NCBI GenBank assembly: GCA_023014485.1
Contig: JAJOZX010003209.1
Coordinates: 310,001-374,000 of the forward strand
Origin: Bathynomus jamesi
Taxonomy: Eukaryota > Arthropoda > Malacostraca > Isopoda > Cirolanidae
Direction: 5' to 3'
Length of the DNA stretch: 64,000 bases
Part shown: positions 9,915 through 19,930 of the stretch, one piece after another
How the letters are laid out: each line of letters starts with the position of its first letter
Position numbering within the stretch: position 1 is the stretch's first letter
Notes under the pieces: model-generated
Databases searched by the model: none
Told to the model about the DNA's origin: nothing
What the model saw: the letters and a program-made list of their open reading frames with translations, nothing else
Program-made: the position numbers and the translations under genes

Positions 9915-11911
9915 ATTAGGGATGTATCAGACGATACATTTCCAGAGCCAGTTAGCTCGAAGAGAAAGCTCGAACAACCTGAAGAACAATTATTCAAGAA
10001 AAGGAAAACTACAAATCTACCTTCAGTGGCTACTGCTTGTGACAGGACTGCAGTTTCAGATCGAGCTGCAGCATTCATTGTTAGTGCAGTATTGCAAGAT
10101 ATTGGAGAAGTTTCTATTGACAATACATCTGAAGTAGTGGATAGGAGTAAAATCAGAAGAGAAAGACAAAAGAAGAGATCAGAAATTATGAAAGATCAAA
10201 ATCAGGTCCCAATCAGAGGAATCTATTTTGATGGTCGAAAAGATTCTACACTCTTCCAAGAAAAAAAGAGTCCAAAGTATATCAGAAGAAGGTAACAGAA
10301 GAACATATCACTCTAGTGAGAGAACCTGGTTCAGATTATTTGGGCCATTATTCTGTGAATTCTGGATCAGCTGAAGAAATATGTAAAGGAATGTTTGAGT
10401 ATATTGGAAATAATGACATGAACCTGGAAAACCTTGTTGCCATTGGATGCGATGGTGCAGCAGTCAACACTGGAGAAAAGGGAGGCGTTATAAGGCTTAT
10501 AGAATTGAAGCTGAAGAAGCCAGTTCAACATTTAGTGTGCCAGCTCCATGCCAATGAATTGCCATTACGCCATTTAGTTGCAAAGCTGGATGGAAAAACA
10601 TCTGGCCCCCGCGGATTCACCGGTCCTATTGGCAGGGAATTAGAGAACTGTGAGAGTCTTCCTATTGTCGAGTTTGAAAGGATTGATGCTGAGGAACCAA
10701 CTGTAGACTGTGAAGATCTTAGCACCGACCAAAAATATCTAATTGATATTCATCAGGCCATAACAAAGGGATATTGCTCTCCAGATCTTGCTCATCGTAG
10801 TCCAGGAAAAATGGCACATTCACGATGGCTGACTACAGCAAATCGTTTGCTTCGTCTATACGTTTCAACTGTAAGTCCATCTGAGAACCTCATGAACATT
10901 GCTTCTTTTATAATGAAGGTCTACATCCCAATGTGGTTTTCTATTAAGCAAAGTACGTCTTTTGTCAATGGCTCAAAACATGTTTTCAAAACTATTGAAC
11001 TAACAAGAACACTGAATGACGAAGTAAAGGATATTGTAAACCCTGTCATACAAAGAAATGCATTTTTTGCAAATCCAGAAAATATTCTAGCATCAATGAT
11101 TCATGATGACCGCAGCGCCATAAGAGAATTAGCGTGGAGGCGAATAAAGAAAGCAAGGCAAACAAACAAGGAAAAAGTTGTGAGGCGTTTCACAGTACCT
11201 GTTTTTCAATTTGAAGCTACTGATTATACTGATTTAATTAATTGGCAAAATGCATTGTCACTGAACCACCTGTGACAAGACACCTGACAGAAAATGAGAT
11301 TGAAGAATTCATAGAAAACAAGAGTACCCCTCCATTCGAGAAATTCCCTTGTCATACACAAGTAGTAGAAAGAATGGTAAAATTAGTGACTGAAGCATCA
11401 TCAAAAGTATTTGGATTGAACGCGCGAGATGGCTTCATAAGATCAACACTTCAGTCACGTAAAAAAATGCCATCATTCGAAAGTAAAGCTGAATATAAAG
11501 TTTAAATAAAACGTTAATAGAAAAAAACATGCGCAAGGATGGGTGGTTGGGAGGGCATGGGTGGAGCTCGACACGCAGCCACCTCCTCGTGGTGAGTTCT
11601 GGATTATTTAGATCATTAATCAAAAGAACATTGATCTAAATAAACTAAGAGCTGCGTAATTCAGTAACTATTTTGGTAATTGGAACACTTAATATATAAT
11701 AATAACAAGTAAGTTTCAGTTATTGTACTAATGCAGAATATAAGAAAATCATTATATTTCACTTTTTTCGACGGCTTTGTGGCACCTGAAGATATAATTT
11801 CGCAGGACTAATATTTATGCACAGTCATTATCTATAGCACCCACATATTTTCCGCACTAGCCATATTTGAATTTCGAAAAAACGTTTAAAAACCTCATTT
11901 TCGATCCGCCC
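9915..11911 (+). mobile_element. TAGGG-ended DNA transposon, 5' truncated
   Basis: The right end at 11900-11911 reads CGATCCGCCCTA, the inverse of TAGGGCGGATCG, which resembles the ends of the foldback MITE at 29635-30225 (TAGGGTGGATCG). No matching left end is found; the left side abuts the LTR retrotransposon near 9915. The interior encodes a transposase related to those at 32199-34440 and 43393-45885. The right flank is a hAT MITE sequence, so this element inserted into that MITE. Confidence 0.65.
9921..11505 (+). pseudogene. hAT-like RNase H-fold transposase, three frame segments
   Basis: Segments 9921-10260, 10268-11275 and 11245-11505 join through a slip in the A-run near 10260-10268 and another near 11245. 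In order one sees a lysine-rich region, ACDRTAVSDRAAAFIVSA (also present in the two related transposases as a (T/N)DRLGLS block), GIYFDGRKDS (candidate first Asp), AIGCDGAAVNTG (candidate second Asp), VCQLHANELPLRHL (the CxxH of hAT-like proteins), KMAHSRWLTTANRLLRLYV, and CHTQVVERMVKLVTE (candidate third acid). The motif order matches hAT-like transposases; catalytic assignments are inference from comparison within this window. Confidence 0.7.
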
Positions 11912-12317
11912 TAATGAATATATGACAATTTTTCAAATTTCGTGATATTACTATTATGGCAGGCAATGCATAAGAATTAAAATTAATAGCAATGTTTTCA
12001 TTATGATAAAAATAATAACTTTCTCAAGAGTTTCAGCCACAGAATATTCAATGAAACAAGTTTCATTCAATTTTCTGTGTTACCAGGTATTTATATTTTG
12101 AGGTTTATATATTTGTTTGTTCATTAATAATTAATACTTTACATGAAATGTGCATGACTGGGCCTTATAAGCTACTTTATAAGCTAATTTAATTGTAAAT
12201 TGCATAATTTATTAGAGGTAATATCCGCATAACATCCGCAGTCAGAAGTGCGGATGCGGATGTTAAAAAGGATGTGGATATCCGCAGATGCGGATGCGGA
12301 TATCCGGTACACCACTA
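11912..12317 (+). mobile_element. hAT MITE, right part only
   Basis: It matches 14929-15311 and 25945-26335 almost base for base and ends GTACACCACTA next to (TA)n. The left part is missing because the TAGGG transposon ends at 11911. The right end carries several GCGGAT repeats. Confidence 0.85.
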
Positions 12318-12374
12318 ATATATATATATATATATATACATAAAGGGCACATCAATATATATATATACACTCTA

Positions 12375-12411
<37 letters not shown>

Positions 12412-12420
12412 TATATACTC
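12318..12420. repeat. (TA)n microsatellites
   Basis: TA runs at about 12318-12338, 12355-12366 and 12377-12408 are separated by short unique spacers. Confidence 0.85.
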
Positions 12421-12747
12421 TAATGTAAACAACCTAAAGAACTTATCCAATTTTCCTCCTCAGAAAGGAAGCCATAGAAACACATTGGTCGCTATTGGAT
12501 TTTCGACTACATTAATTTTTGTGTTTTGTATGGGTCCCGTAATGCTTTTTTCCTTCTTTTTTTAACATTCCAACAATAAAAAAGTTTCTTTCATCCAGTC
12601 ACTTTTTATTTTTATTTAATATTTTTATAACCAATTTGCTAACATAGCAAAAGATGAAACTCTAATCTTTAGACTGCAGACTTACCAATCAACGCTGATC
12701 CACCACTCAAAATCATCTACAACAGTAGACCATATATATATATATAT
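12421..12747. other. No recognised feature
   Basis: AT-rich sequence with no coding signal on either strand, ending in a TA run at about 12732-12748. Confidence 0.5.
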
Positions 12748-13232
12748 ACCCACAAGGTGGGTAAAAAAGTGACCCCTTAGAAGTAAACTGTTATATTAAA
12801 AAAAGTAAGGGTACTAGAGCTCCCAAACTTCATAGATGCTTACCTTAGCATGTTGTTCGTCTTAATTGAGAAGTTGCTCGATGTGTCCCCCTTCCTTCTC
12901 AAAGCAGGCGTCCAAAAGTGGATGCCACTGATCAATGCACCTGTTTACGCATCCTTGAGACACCTTCTCCTAGTCGAGCAGAATTCTTTCGCGTAGTTCA
13001 TCTATGTTTCTTATATTGGTACCAGGGATGTAAACTTTGGACCTTCATGGCTTCCCAAACATCATAATCTAGTGGTGAAAGATCGGGGCTACTAGCCGGC
13101 CACATATTGGGTTCGATAAAATCCGGTGTTTCGTTCTCAATGAATGTGACAGTTTGGCGTGCTCTGTGAGCAGGGGCTCCATCTTGTTGGAAAGTATATC
13201 GTTTACTCTATCTAACTGATATTCGACGAATT
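12748..13232 (-). pseudogene. Mariner-family transposase, C-terminal half
   Basis: Read on the minus strand from about 13195, the frame gives FQQDGAPAHRARQTVTFIE, then NETPDFIEPNMWPASSPDL and SPLDYDVWEAMK before a frameshift. The QQDGAPAH block holds the second catalytic Asp and PDLSPLDY the third region of an IS630/Tc1/mariner DDE/D core. The downstream part continues to about 12905. The N-terminal domain and first Asp are missing; the element is cut near 13232 at a microsatellite. The left end near 12748 abuts (TA)n. Confidence 0.8.
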
Positions 13233-13240
13233 AGTGGTGA

Positions 13241-13241
13241 A

Positions 13242-13277
<36 letters not shown>
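13241..13277. repeat. (TA)n microsatellite
   Basis: About 36 bases of TA repeat next to the SINE. Confidence 0.9.
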
Positions 13278-13280
<3 letters not shown>

Positions 13281-13602
13281 AAGAACGACACTTGTGTAAA
13301 AGAGCGTAACGCACAAGATGATGAGGGAGAACGAGCAATGAAAAATGAGGTACCTCCCAGAAATCGAACCCGGGGTCATCCAATTGTCGGTCGGATATGC
13401 TATCCACTACACCAAGGTCCTCGATCAATCAGAAGTCGTAATTCTCCTACATACGAGCGGAATAAAATGCCCTGAGGGGACACCTTCGCATGCCGTACAT
13501 ATATACATTTTAACTGCAAACAAACCACAGTATAATTAATGTAAAGAACGACGCTTGTGTAGAAGAGCGTTCCGTAGAAGGTGAGGAGGGAGAACGATAT
13601 AT
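13278..13602 (-). mobile_element. tRNA-derived SINE, minus strand, flanked by a 60-bp direct repeat
   Basis: On the minus strand at about 13420-13350 a tRNA-like head has a TGGTGTAGTGGATAGC A box and a GGGTTCGATTTC B box, the internal RNA polymerase III promoter. The segments 13278-13338 and 13541-13600 are about 85 percent alike (GTAAAGAACGAC...GGGAGAACGA), so the unit looks like a SINE flanked or multimerised by its own part. It lies inside a TA-rich region. Confidence 0.75.
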
Positions 13603-13611
13603 ATATATATA

Positions 13612-13668
13612 TGACCTCCGTGTGAAGAGAGACCAACACACGAAACAACATAAGGTTCATAAGGTATA
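13612..13668 (+). mobile_element. Severely 5'-truncated LINE-A 3' end
   Basis: The 57 bases match 3291-3349 of LINE-A copy 1: GACCTCCGTGTGAAGA at the start and AAGGTTCATAAGGTATA at the end. It is an extreme 5'-truncated insertion or a lone tail. Confidence 0.7.
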
Positions 13669-13684
13669 TATATATATATATATA

Positions 13685-14477
13685 TCGGGTCGGCAAAAAA
13701 AAGGGAGACCTTTTAAATCCTTCATATCTCGACAAATACGGTTCATAGAACCATGAAATTTTATTATGTTAGTACTCTGTAATTTTATGGTTTGTGTGCC
13801 ATCTTTTAGCATTTTAGCTGAGAAATTGGATTTATGGCGAATATTCCAGAAAAATCTTGCTAATCATAAGTTCAAGTTGATAATTAAAGCGATTTTAATT
13901 AACGTAAGCCAACTGCAAAAGGTTTGGACAAGTTTCTCAAGAAAATCGATAAAACAGGAGATATCAAAAGAATACCAGGTAGCGGTATTAAATTTGGCCA
14001 CCAAACAGTCCTGATTTAAATCCTGTCGATTACGGCCTTTGGGAAAATTTGTCACAGAGAATTTATCGGGTCAAAGTAAGAAATATCGCTCATTTACGAC
14101 AACTTCTGGAAAAATGGGATGAGCTACCACAAGAACAAATCAATAAAGCCATAGATGAGTTCCGTCCTAGACTGAAAAAGGTTGTAGAAGTTCATGATAA
14201 ACATATCGAGCAGTTTTCTTAACATCAAGGTAGCACCATATATGAGTACTTTGTAACTTTTTATCTGCACAAACAATGCAGTAGTAGTGTAAATGGAGAA
14301 TTTCCTGTCATAAAGAAATGTTCAATAAATCCGTAATTTTCATTAGTTTTCTTTGAAATCCGCTCACCGTATAGAAAATTTACTTAGTTGTGGGGTGTGA
14401 AAAAAATATTAAAATCTGCCCATAACTTTGAATTTTACAGCCAAAGTTCAAGGATTCCCTTTTTTTTGCCGACCCGA
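13685..14477 (+). mobile_element. Mariner/Tc1 internal-deletion derivative
   Basis: Terminal inverted repeats start TCGGGTCGGCAAAAAAAA and end TTTTTTTTGCCGACCCGA. TA lies on both sides (13683-13684 and 14478-14479), the target duplication of this superfamily. The coding part keeps both ends of a transposase and has lost the middle. Confidence 0.9.
13880..14221 (+). pseudogene. Mariner-family transposase with core deleted
   Basis: An N-terminal DNA-binding fragment reads FLKKIDKTGDIKRIPGSG (about 13935-13990) and is fused directly to a C-terminal block NSPDLNPVDYGLWENL (about 14007-14055), followed by an intact tail ending DKHIEQFS and a stop at 14219-14221. The PDLNPVDY block contains the third catalytic position. 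The first two catalytic aspartates lie in the deleted part, so the product could bind DNA at most. Confidence 0.8.
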
Positions 14478-14507
14478 TATATATATATATATATATAATA
14501 TCTATAT

Positions 14508-14812
14508 AAAATGCGCCTCGGTGGTGTAGTGGTTAGCGTCGCTGACTACGAATCCATCGGCTCCGGGTTCGAGACCCCGTGAGGGCAGCCGGCGCGCAGC
14601 AAAACCCAACAGTTGATCCTTCCACACAATAAAGAAAGTGGTTGGTAGACAAATGGGTACCCTAGGTGGCCTAGTGGTTAAGACGATGGGCTGCTGGTCG
14701 GGCGTGGTTCGAATTCCACGTTAAACTGTAGGTCTAAGGTGGAGTGAAAAGCTTGACCTTCGTCAGAATGAACAAATCGGGCGAAAGCTAACCAAAGGTG
14801 TTCCATATACTG
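14508..14812 (+). mobile_element. Dimeric tRNA-derived SINE, copy 1
   Basis: Two tRNA-like units lie in tandem. Unit 1 has A box TGGTGTAGTGGTTAGC (about 14520) and B box GGGTTCGAGACC (about 14566). Unit 2 has A box TGGCCTAGTGGTTAAG (about 14667) and B box GGTTCGAATTCC (about 14707). After unit 2 comes GTAGGTCTAAGGTGG and then a tail starting AGCTTGACCTTCGTCAGA that resembles the LINE-A 3' end. The same structure recurs at 16372-16672. Confidence 0.85.
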
Positions 14813-14837
14813 TATATATATATATATATATATAATT

Positions 14838-15311
14838 TAGTGGTGGACCGGATGTCAGTTTTTCAACATCCGCGGATGCGGATGCGGATATTTAGTTAAT
14901 CTATCAATATAATATAGAATTATGAATATATGACATAATTTTTCAAATTTCGTGATATTACTATTATGGCAGGCAATGCATAAGAATTAAAATTAATATT
15001 AATGTTTTCATTATGATAAAAATAATAACTTTCTCAAGAGTTTCAGCCACAGAATATTCAATGAAACAAGTTTCATTCAATTTTCTGTGTTACCAGGTAT
15101 TTATATTTTGAGGTTTATATATTTGTTTGTTCATTAATAATTAATACTTTACATGAAATGTGCATGACTGGGCCTTATAAGTTACTTTATAAGCTAATTT
15201 AATTGTAAATTGCATAATTTATTAGAGGTAATATCCGCATAGCATCCGCAGTCAGAAGTGCGGATGCGGATGCGGATGTTAAAATTGATGCGGATATCCG
15301 GTCCACCACTA
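14838..15311. mobile_element. hAT MITE with GCGGAT subterminal repeats, complete copy 1
   Basis: The ends are TAGTGGTGGACCGGAT and ATCCGGTCCACCACTA. Both ends carry iterated GCGGATGCGGAT motifs. There is no coding sequence. It is nearly identical to 25798-26335 and to 11912-12317, and related in its ends to the hAT element at 26542-27835. No clean 8-bp target duplication is seen here (AATT only). Confidence 0.85.
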
Positions 15312-15340
15312 AATTACACACACACACACACTGGTATATA

Positions 15341-15853
15341 CAGGATGTGACAAAAAAATCGGGACACATTTGAAAAAAATGGCATAAAGTTGTAATAAAC
15401 GTAGTTACCAATTCTTTTCTGTTTCAAATTGTGAGAGAGGCTCTGGAATTTTACCTAGAAATTGAAAATTGACAATAGATGTGCAGAAAGATAAGAAACT
15501 AGAATTTATTGTTGAGCAGTATTTTGCGAAGGAAAAGTCTGTAATTTTTGCAGAAAGAGAATTCAGGAAACATTTTCGAGTTTGTGAAGCTCCATCAAAG
15601 AAAGTGATTAACAGATGCGTGGCAAACTTTCGTGAAACAGTGCAAAGAGTCATAAAAACAACAGGGAAACCACAAACTGCTCGAAAGCCTCAAAATGTGG
15701 AAAGGATGTAACAAGCAAAAGGCAGACAGAGTTTTCATGAGCTTGTAACGATTGCTTTTCGCACACTTTCCGCATTTGGAAGAGTTAAAGCAACTCATAT
15801 TATAACTTTATGCTATTTTCAAATGTGCCCTCTTTCTTTGTTTCTTACCACAT
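15341..15853 (+). mobile_element. Mariner-family deletion derivative with DNA-binding domain only
   Basis: The left end (ACAAAAAAATCGGGACACATTTG) and right end (CAAATGTGCCCTCTTTCTTTG) are imperfect inverted repeats that also share GGCATAAAGTT / AACTTTATGCT. The element is about 510 bp and keeps only an N-terminal helix-turn-helix coding part. Confidence 0.7.
15466..15711 (+). pseudogene. Transposase N-terminal helix-turn-helix domain (DUF4817-like)
   Basis: The frame reads KLEFIVEQYFAKEKSVIFAE, REFRKHFRV, APSKKVINRCVANFRETV and TTGKPQTARKPQNVERM. The pattern (V)EQYF....S...A...FR.HF.V...PS...I...V..FRETG....GRPRTVRTPENIE is the DUF4817 N-terminal domain common in arthropod mariner-like transposases. 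The frame stops at 15709-15711 where the rest of the protein is deleted. Confidence 0.8.
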
Positions 15854-16370
15854 ACACACACAAACACAATATATATATATATATATATGACAGATTCATA
15901 AATAAAAATATTTTACTCAAATTATATTGTCCACGGAACCTCTAAGAGTTATCTTCGTGAATGAAGGGTAGGTTAAATTAAATTAGGTTAGGTTGCGATA
16001 TCTGAGGTTACATTAGACAAAATTTGGTTAAAGTAGTGCATTTTGTTTTTCATCATCTTCGTTAGTGCAGCGCTAAACAGTGTCATGGAAAATTTTTGAA
16101 ATCTAGAAAAATTTCTGAACATCTCAAGAATGTGGCTCGTCGGTTAAAAGATTTGTCTTGACAAAGGTCACAGAGCTTTTTGATCCCACTGTGAGATCCA
16201 AAATGGCTTTGTTAACTTGTTATAGCTGTTTACATGTTCTCATTTCAAATTCAAGTAAATACAAGTATAATACTTGTCAAACAACGTTTACTTTCAACTC
16301 CTTGAATAGTTATAGTTGGTGAAGAATTCGTGATGAAGCAGTATATACAGTATATATATATATCATATAA
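15854..16370. other. No recognised gene; microsatellites
   Basis: Holds a (TA)n tract at about 15871-15888 and another near 16350-16366. No coding signal is visible in between. Confidence 0.55.
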
Positions 16371-16371
16371 T

Positions 16372-16672
16372 ACGCCTCGGTGGTGCAGTGGTTAGAGTCG
16401 CTGACTACGAATCCATCGGCCCCGGGATCGAGACCCAGTGACAGCAGGCGGCACGCAGCAAAACCAGCTGTTCATCTTTCCACAAAATAGAAAAAAATTG
16501 GTTGGTAGATAAATGGATACCCTGGGTAGCCGAGTGGTTAAGACGCTGGGCTGCTGGTGGGACGTGTTCGGATTCCACGTTAAACTGTAGGTCTAAGGTG
16601 GTGTGACAAGACTTGGCCTTCGTCAGAATGAACAATTCGAGCGGAAGCAAAACCAAGGTTAACCAAGGTATA
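16372..16672 (+). mobile_element. Dimeric tRNA-derived SINE, copy 2
   Basis: It has the same two-unit structure as 14508-14812. Unit 1 has A box TGGTGCAGTGGTTAGA with a decayed B box (GGGATCGAGACC); unit 2 has A box TAGCCGAGTGGTTAAG and B box TGTTCGGATTCC. The tail reads TTGGCCTTCGTCAGAATGAA and then ACCAAGGTTAACCAAGGTAT, very like the LINE-A 3' end. Confidence 0.85.
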
Positions 16673-16679
16673 TATTAGA

Positions 16680-18018
16680 GAGAAAAAATGGCTAAATATG
16701 GAGTGACTGTATTTTCACATTGAAGATACTCAAAGAAGAGAACGAGAAAGAACAGCTCACATCCTAAATAGAAATAAAAACAGGGGCAATGAAGTATATT
16801 TTTTAGAGGAGATGAGAATGATAAAGGCACAACTGTCCCTTCTAATGAGAAAAGACAGAACTTGGCAGATATGTGCACCCAAACATTACATACACCACCC
16901 TCCTATTCAGCACCACCCACCGTTAATGCAACATCCACAATGGTATCAAGGGCCGTAGCCCCAGTACTCCCAAATGCAACCGCCCAACCAATAACACCAA
17001 ACAGGAACCGACAACATCGACCAGGTAACGACTATTATCTAGGAAAACCGAGCACGAAGATTAGAAACCCCATAAATTTATTGTACGCAAGTACACAAGG
17101 CCTGTATATTGAACATGCAGACTGTAAATTATGATACTTGCAAAATTTAGCTCGTTTATGCATTTACGTGAAAAACACACACATGTGAGGTGAAGGTAAA
17201 CAAATCAAACAGCACAGTCGAAATTATTATTTTAGAAGTAAAAGAACTGAATTTAACCATTATGAACAGTCTACAGACCATCAAACACCACAATGCTCCA
17301 GTAGAAAAGAGCAAACTGCTTAAAGAACAATTTAACTCGGTGTTTAGCACCCCGAAGTACGAAAAGAAAGTAGAAAATCCTGACGAATTTTTTTTATATT
17401 GATACAACTCAGCCAAGAACAAGTTCGGGCACGAACCTATTAATAGGCTTAGAGTACTCGGAAGATGTAATTAAGTCTCTATCACAAATGCGAGAAAATT
17501 CGCACCAGGCCCGGACACAGGGAGTGTCACGTTTATGAAGAAATGTAAAGAGAGTATTGCCAAGCCTCTATACTTACTACATAGTAACTCAGTCGGCACA
17601 GGAAAAATTCCACTTCCATTAAAGAATGTGAACATTACCCCCTTATTTAAAGGAAGTAACACCCGAATGTCTAAGAATTATCGGCCAATAATTCTCACCT
17701 CCCATCTTATAAAGTGCTTTGAACGTATAATTAGAGGCAAAACTACTTATGTACTACCTACAAGAAAATAACTAGTATAATCCAAACCAACATGGCTTCA
17801 GGGCTGGAAGATCATACTATCACAGCTATTAGACCACCAGGGGAAAATATTGGAAACGTATCGAGGACAAAACATAGATGTAATATATACTGACTTCGCT
17901 AAAGCCTTCGATGAATGTGACCATGGAATTATAGCATACAAACTTAAGAATACAGGAATTACTGGAAAGCTGGAAAGATGAATATTTAATTTTCTGACTC
18001 GAAGAATACAAAGATGGT
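16680..18018 (+). pseudogene. LINE-A-like ORF1 end, endonuclease start and reverse transcriptase start
   Basis: A proline- and threonine-rich frame (16862-17134) ends with NPINLLYASTQGL, the usual first block of a LINE endonuclease. Most of the endonuclease is deleted (a scrap lies at 17155-17210). From 17270 the linker and reverse transcriptase follow: LKEQFNSVFSTPK, VNITPLFKGSNTRMSKNYRP (about 17630), ILTSHLIKCFERIIRGK and IYTDFAKAFDECDHGII (about 17885). Frameshifts at about 17400, 17510 and 17770 break it. Confidence 0.75.
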
Positions 18019-18558
18019 AAAGGGTTTGGGGTTTCCGCCGGTTGCGGTTGACTTAATGTTGACTCTTTGTCCCATTCGTAGGTTGGTGTGTCACACTAAC
18101 TATGGTAACGTGACCATTTATTCCTTACTATTCGTTCAATTTTTTTCAGTGAATCACACCTAAGTAACTTAATGTTTTTATCGTTATAATACTAACTTTA
18201 GAATTTAACATTTTTACCGTTAATGTAAATTGCTTTCCTATGAAATATCAAAATTTTAACTTTACACTTACGTTATATAATTCAAGAGACAAGGTTAGGC
18301 CTTGACCAAAAATCAATAGGCCTTCAAAAACGATGTAGCCTCTCGAGTGACATGAATAAAAAGCCTAAGGCTCGGAAAGAATTCACTTTCGTCGGTAGCC
18401 CTAGTGGGTAATGCATTGAATTTACTGTTCTTAATTCATCCCAAGAAGAAATCCCACTTCCCACTGGCTCGAATAGAGAGAATAGGGAGAACAAAACGAT
18501 TTTAAGATGGACAAACTGCTTCCAACGACTCTGTCTGAGTCTCTCGACTCAACTTTTT

Positions 18559-18595
<37 letters not shown>

Positions 18596-18610
18596 ATTGT
18601 CCACCTCACT
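18019..18610. other. Unassigned 5' flank of LINE-C with (CT)n
   Basis: No coding signal. A (CT)n run lies at about 18562-18590. It could be LINE-C leader sequence or a further insertion. Confidence 0.4.
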
Positions 18611-18879
18611 GTCAGGGGTAAAGGTGTGCTAGGCACGCTGCTTGACCGGCACCTATACCGTATGGTGAGGTCGAGTCCGGGGAGAGATGATGGGCCCCCA
18701 CCGGGGAGGGATGATGATGAGCCGGTGGCGGACGTACCTTCAACTGAAGGGTGCGTCCAGGTACAGGTGGGTGACTGTCCTTCCACGTTGGAGGGGGCTC
18801 AGGCTCCTGCGGAGATTGTCCCCTCGTTAGTGAGGGGCTCTTCAACTCCCGACAGCCCTGGCTGTTCGGGAAACGGGTC

Positions 18880-19852
18880 GTGCTAGGGGGCGGTCAGAAT
18901 AGGGGAGGCTCCCTCCGTGCAATGCTTTTTAATGCTAGGTCGATCAGGAACAAGTTTGGCGAGCTACGGACGCTCTTAGCATCAGAATACCAGGATATCG
19001 TTGCTATCACCGAGTCCTGGATTCATACTGATCGTAGGGACTACGTTGGGGAGTTCGAAATTCCCGGTATAGAATGTTTCGCAAAGACCGCACCCGTGGG
19101 GAGGGGGGTGGGTACTAATATACGTCAGAGACACGTTGAGTCCGGTTGACTGTCAGTTCCGGTCGGAACGGGAGCTGCTTGGCGTCGATCTGAACGTGGG
19201 AGGGACGAACTATAGGTTAATCTTGGTGTACAGACCTCCGCATCTCCTCCTCGAGGAGGATACAGCCCTGTACACCGAACTCAGTAGCCTGCTAGGGGAT
19301 AGGGTGTGTGTAGTTTTAGGAGACTTCAACTGTCGCGGCATAAAGTGGGAAAACAGGACTGCCGATGCTGAAGGTAGGAGGCTAGTTGACTTTGCTGATG
19401 AGAACTTCCTCACTCAGTGGGTCAACGAGCCTACACGAGGCGAAAGCGTTCTAGACTTAGTATTCACGACCGAAGACAACCTCGTCACTGGCCTCACCGT
19501 TGACGAATCATTGGGTGGGAGTGATCACGGTCTTATTAGGTTCCGTGTGTGCGTCCCTCGGGTGAAGCGTAGTAACTCGAGAGGCAGTAAGCTCGATCTC
19601 CGGCGGGCGAACTTTGTTAGCCTCAGGGACAGCGTAGGAGAGATGGGGTTAGAGGTTGGCGGCGATGTTGAGGGAGTGTGGAGTGCATTCCGGGACGAGT
19701 TTATGGTGCTGCAGTCTGCTGCCATACCCTCAAAACCGGTCACCCCTGCTTCAACGCAGCGTAAGTGGTTCAATCGTGACATCGCTTCGGCTATCCGAAA
19801 TAGGAAAGTAGCGTATAGGAGGGCGAAGGCCAATCGTTCCCACGAAACGTAA
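18880..19852 (+). pseudogene. LINE-C APE-type endonuclease
   Basis: This domain nicks target DNA for target-primed reverse transcription. The blocks in order are AMLFNARSIRNKF (Asn, about 18920), IVAITESWIHTD (Glu, about 19000), a GRGVGT block, LILVYRPPHLLLEEDT (about 19222), VVLGDFNCRGIKW (about 19312), VLDLVFTTEDN, and LGGSDHGLIRFRV (about 19511). All expected catalytic blocks are present. One frameshift near 19115-19135 separates the first 85 codons from the rest, and the frame ends at 19852. Confidence 0.85.
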
Positions 19853-19930
19853 TGAAGAACTACGGGTGGCAAGCCTCTGCAAGGGGAACCCTAAGGAGTT
19901 CTTCAGTTATGTTAATAGTAGAAAGCTAAT

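Noticed and set aside
14508..14740. Possible functional tRNA genes (A and B boxes)
   Set aside because: The units are tandem, repeated at 16.4 kb with changes in the boxes and followed by a LINE-like tail, which fits SINEs.
15960..16010. AGGTTAGGTT-like motif as telomeric repeat (also near 54890-54950)
   Set aside because: Only two or three degenerate units are present; it is not an array and the second case belongs to a foldback MITE arm.
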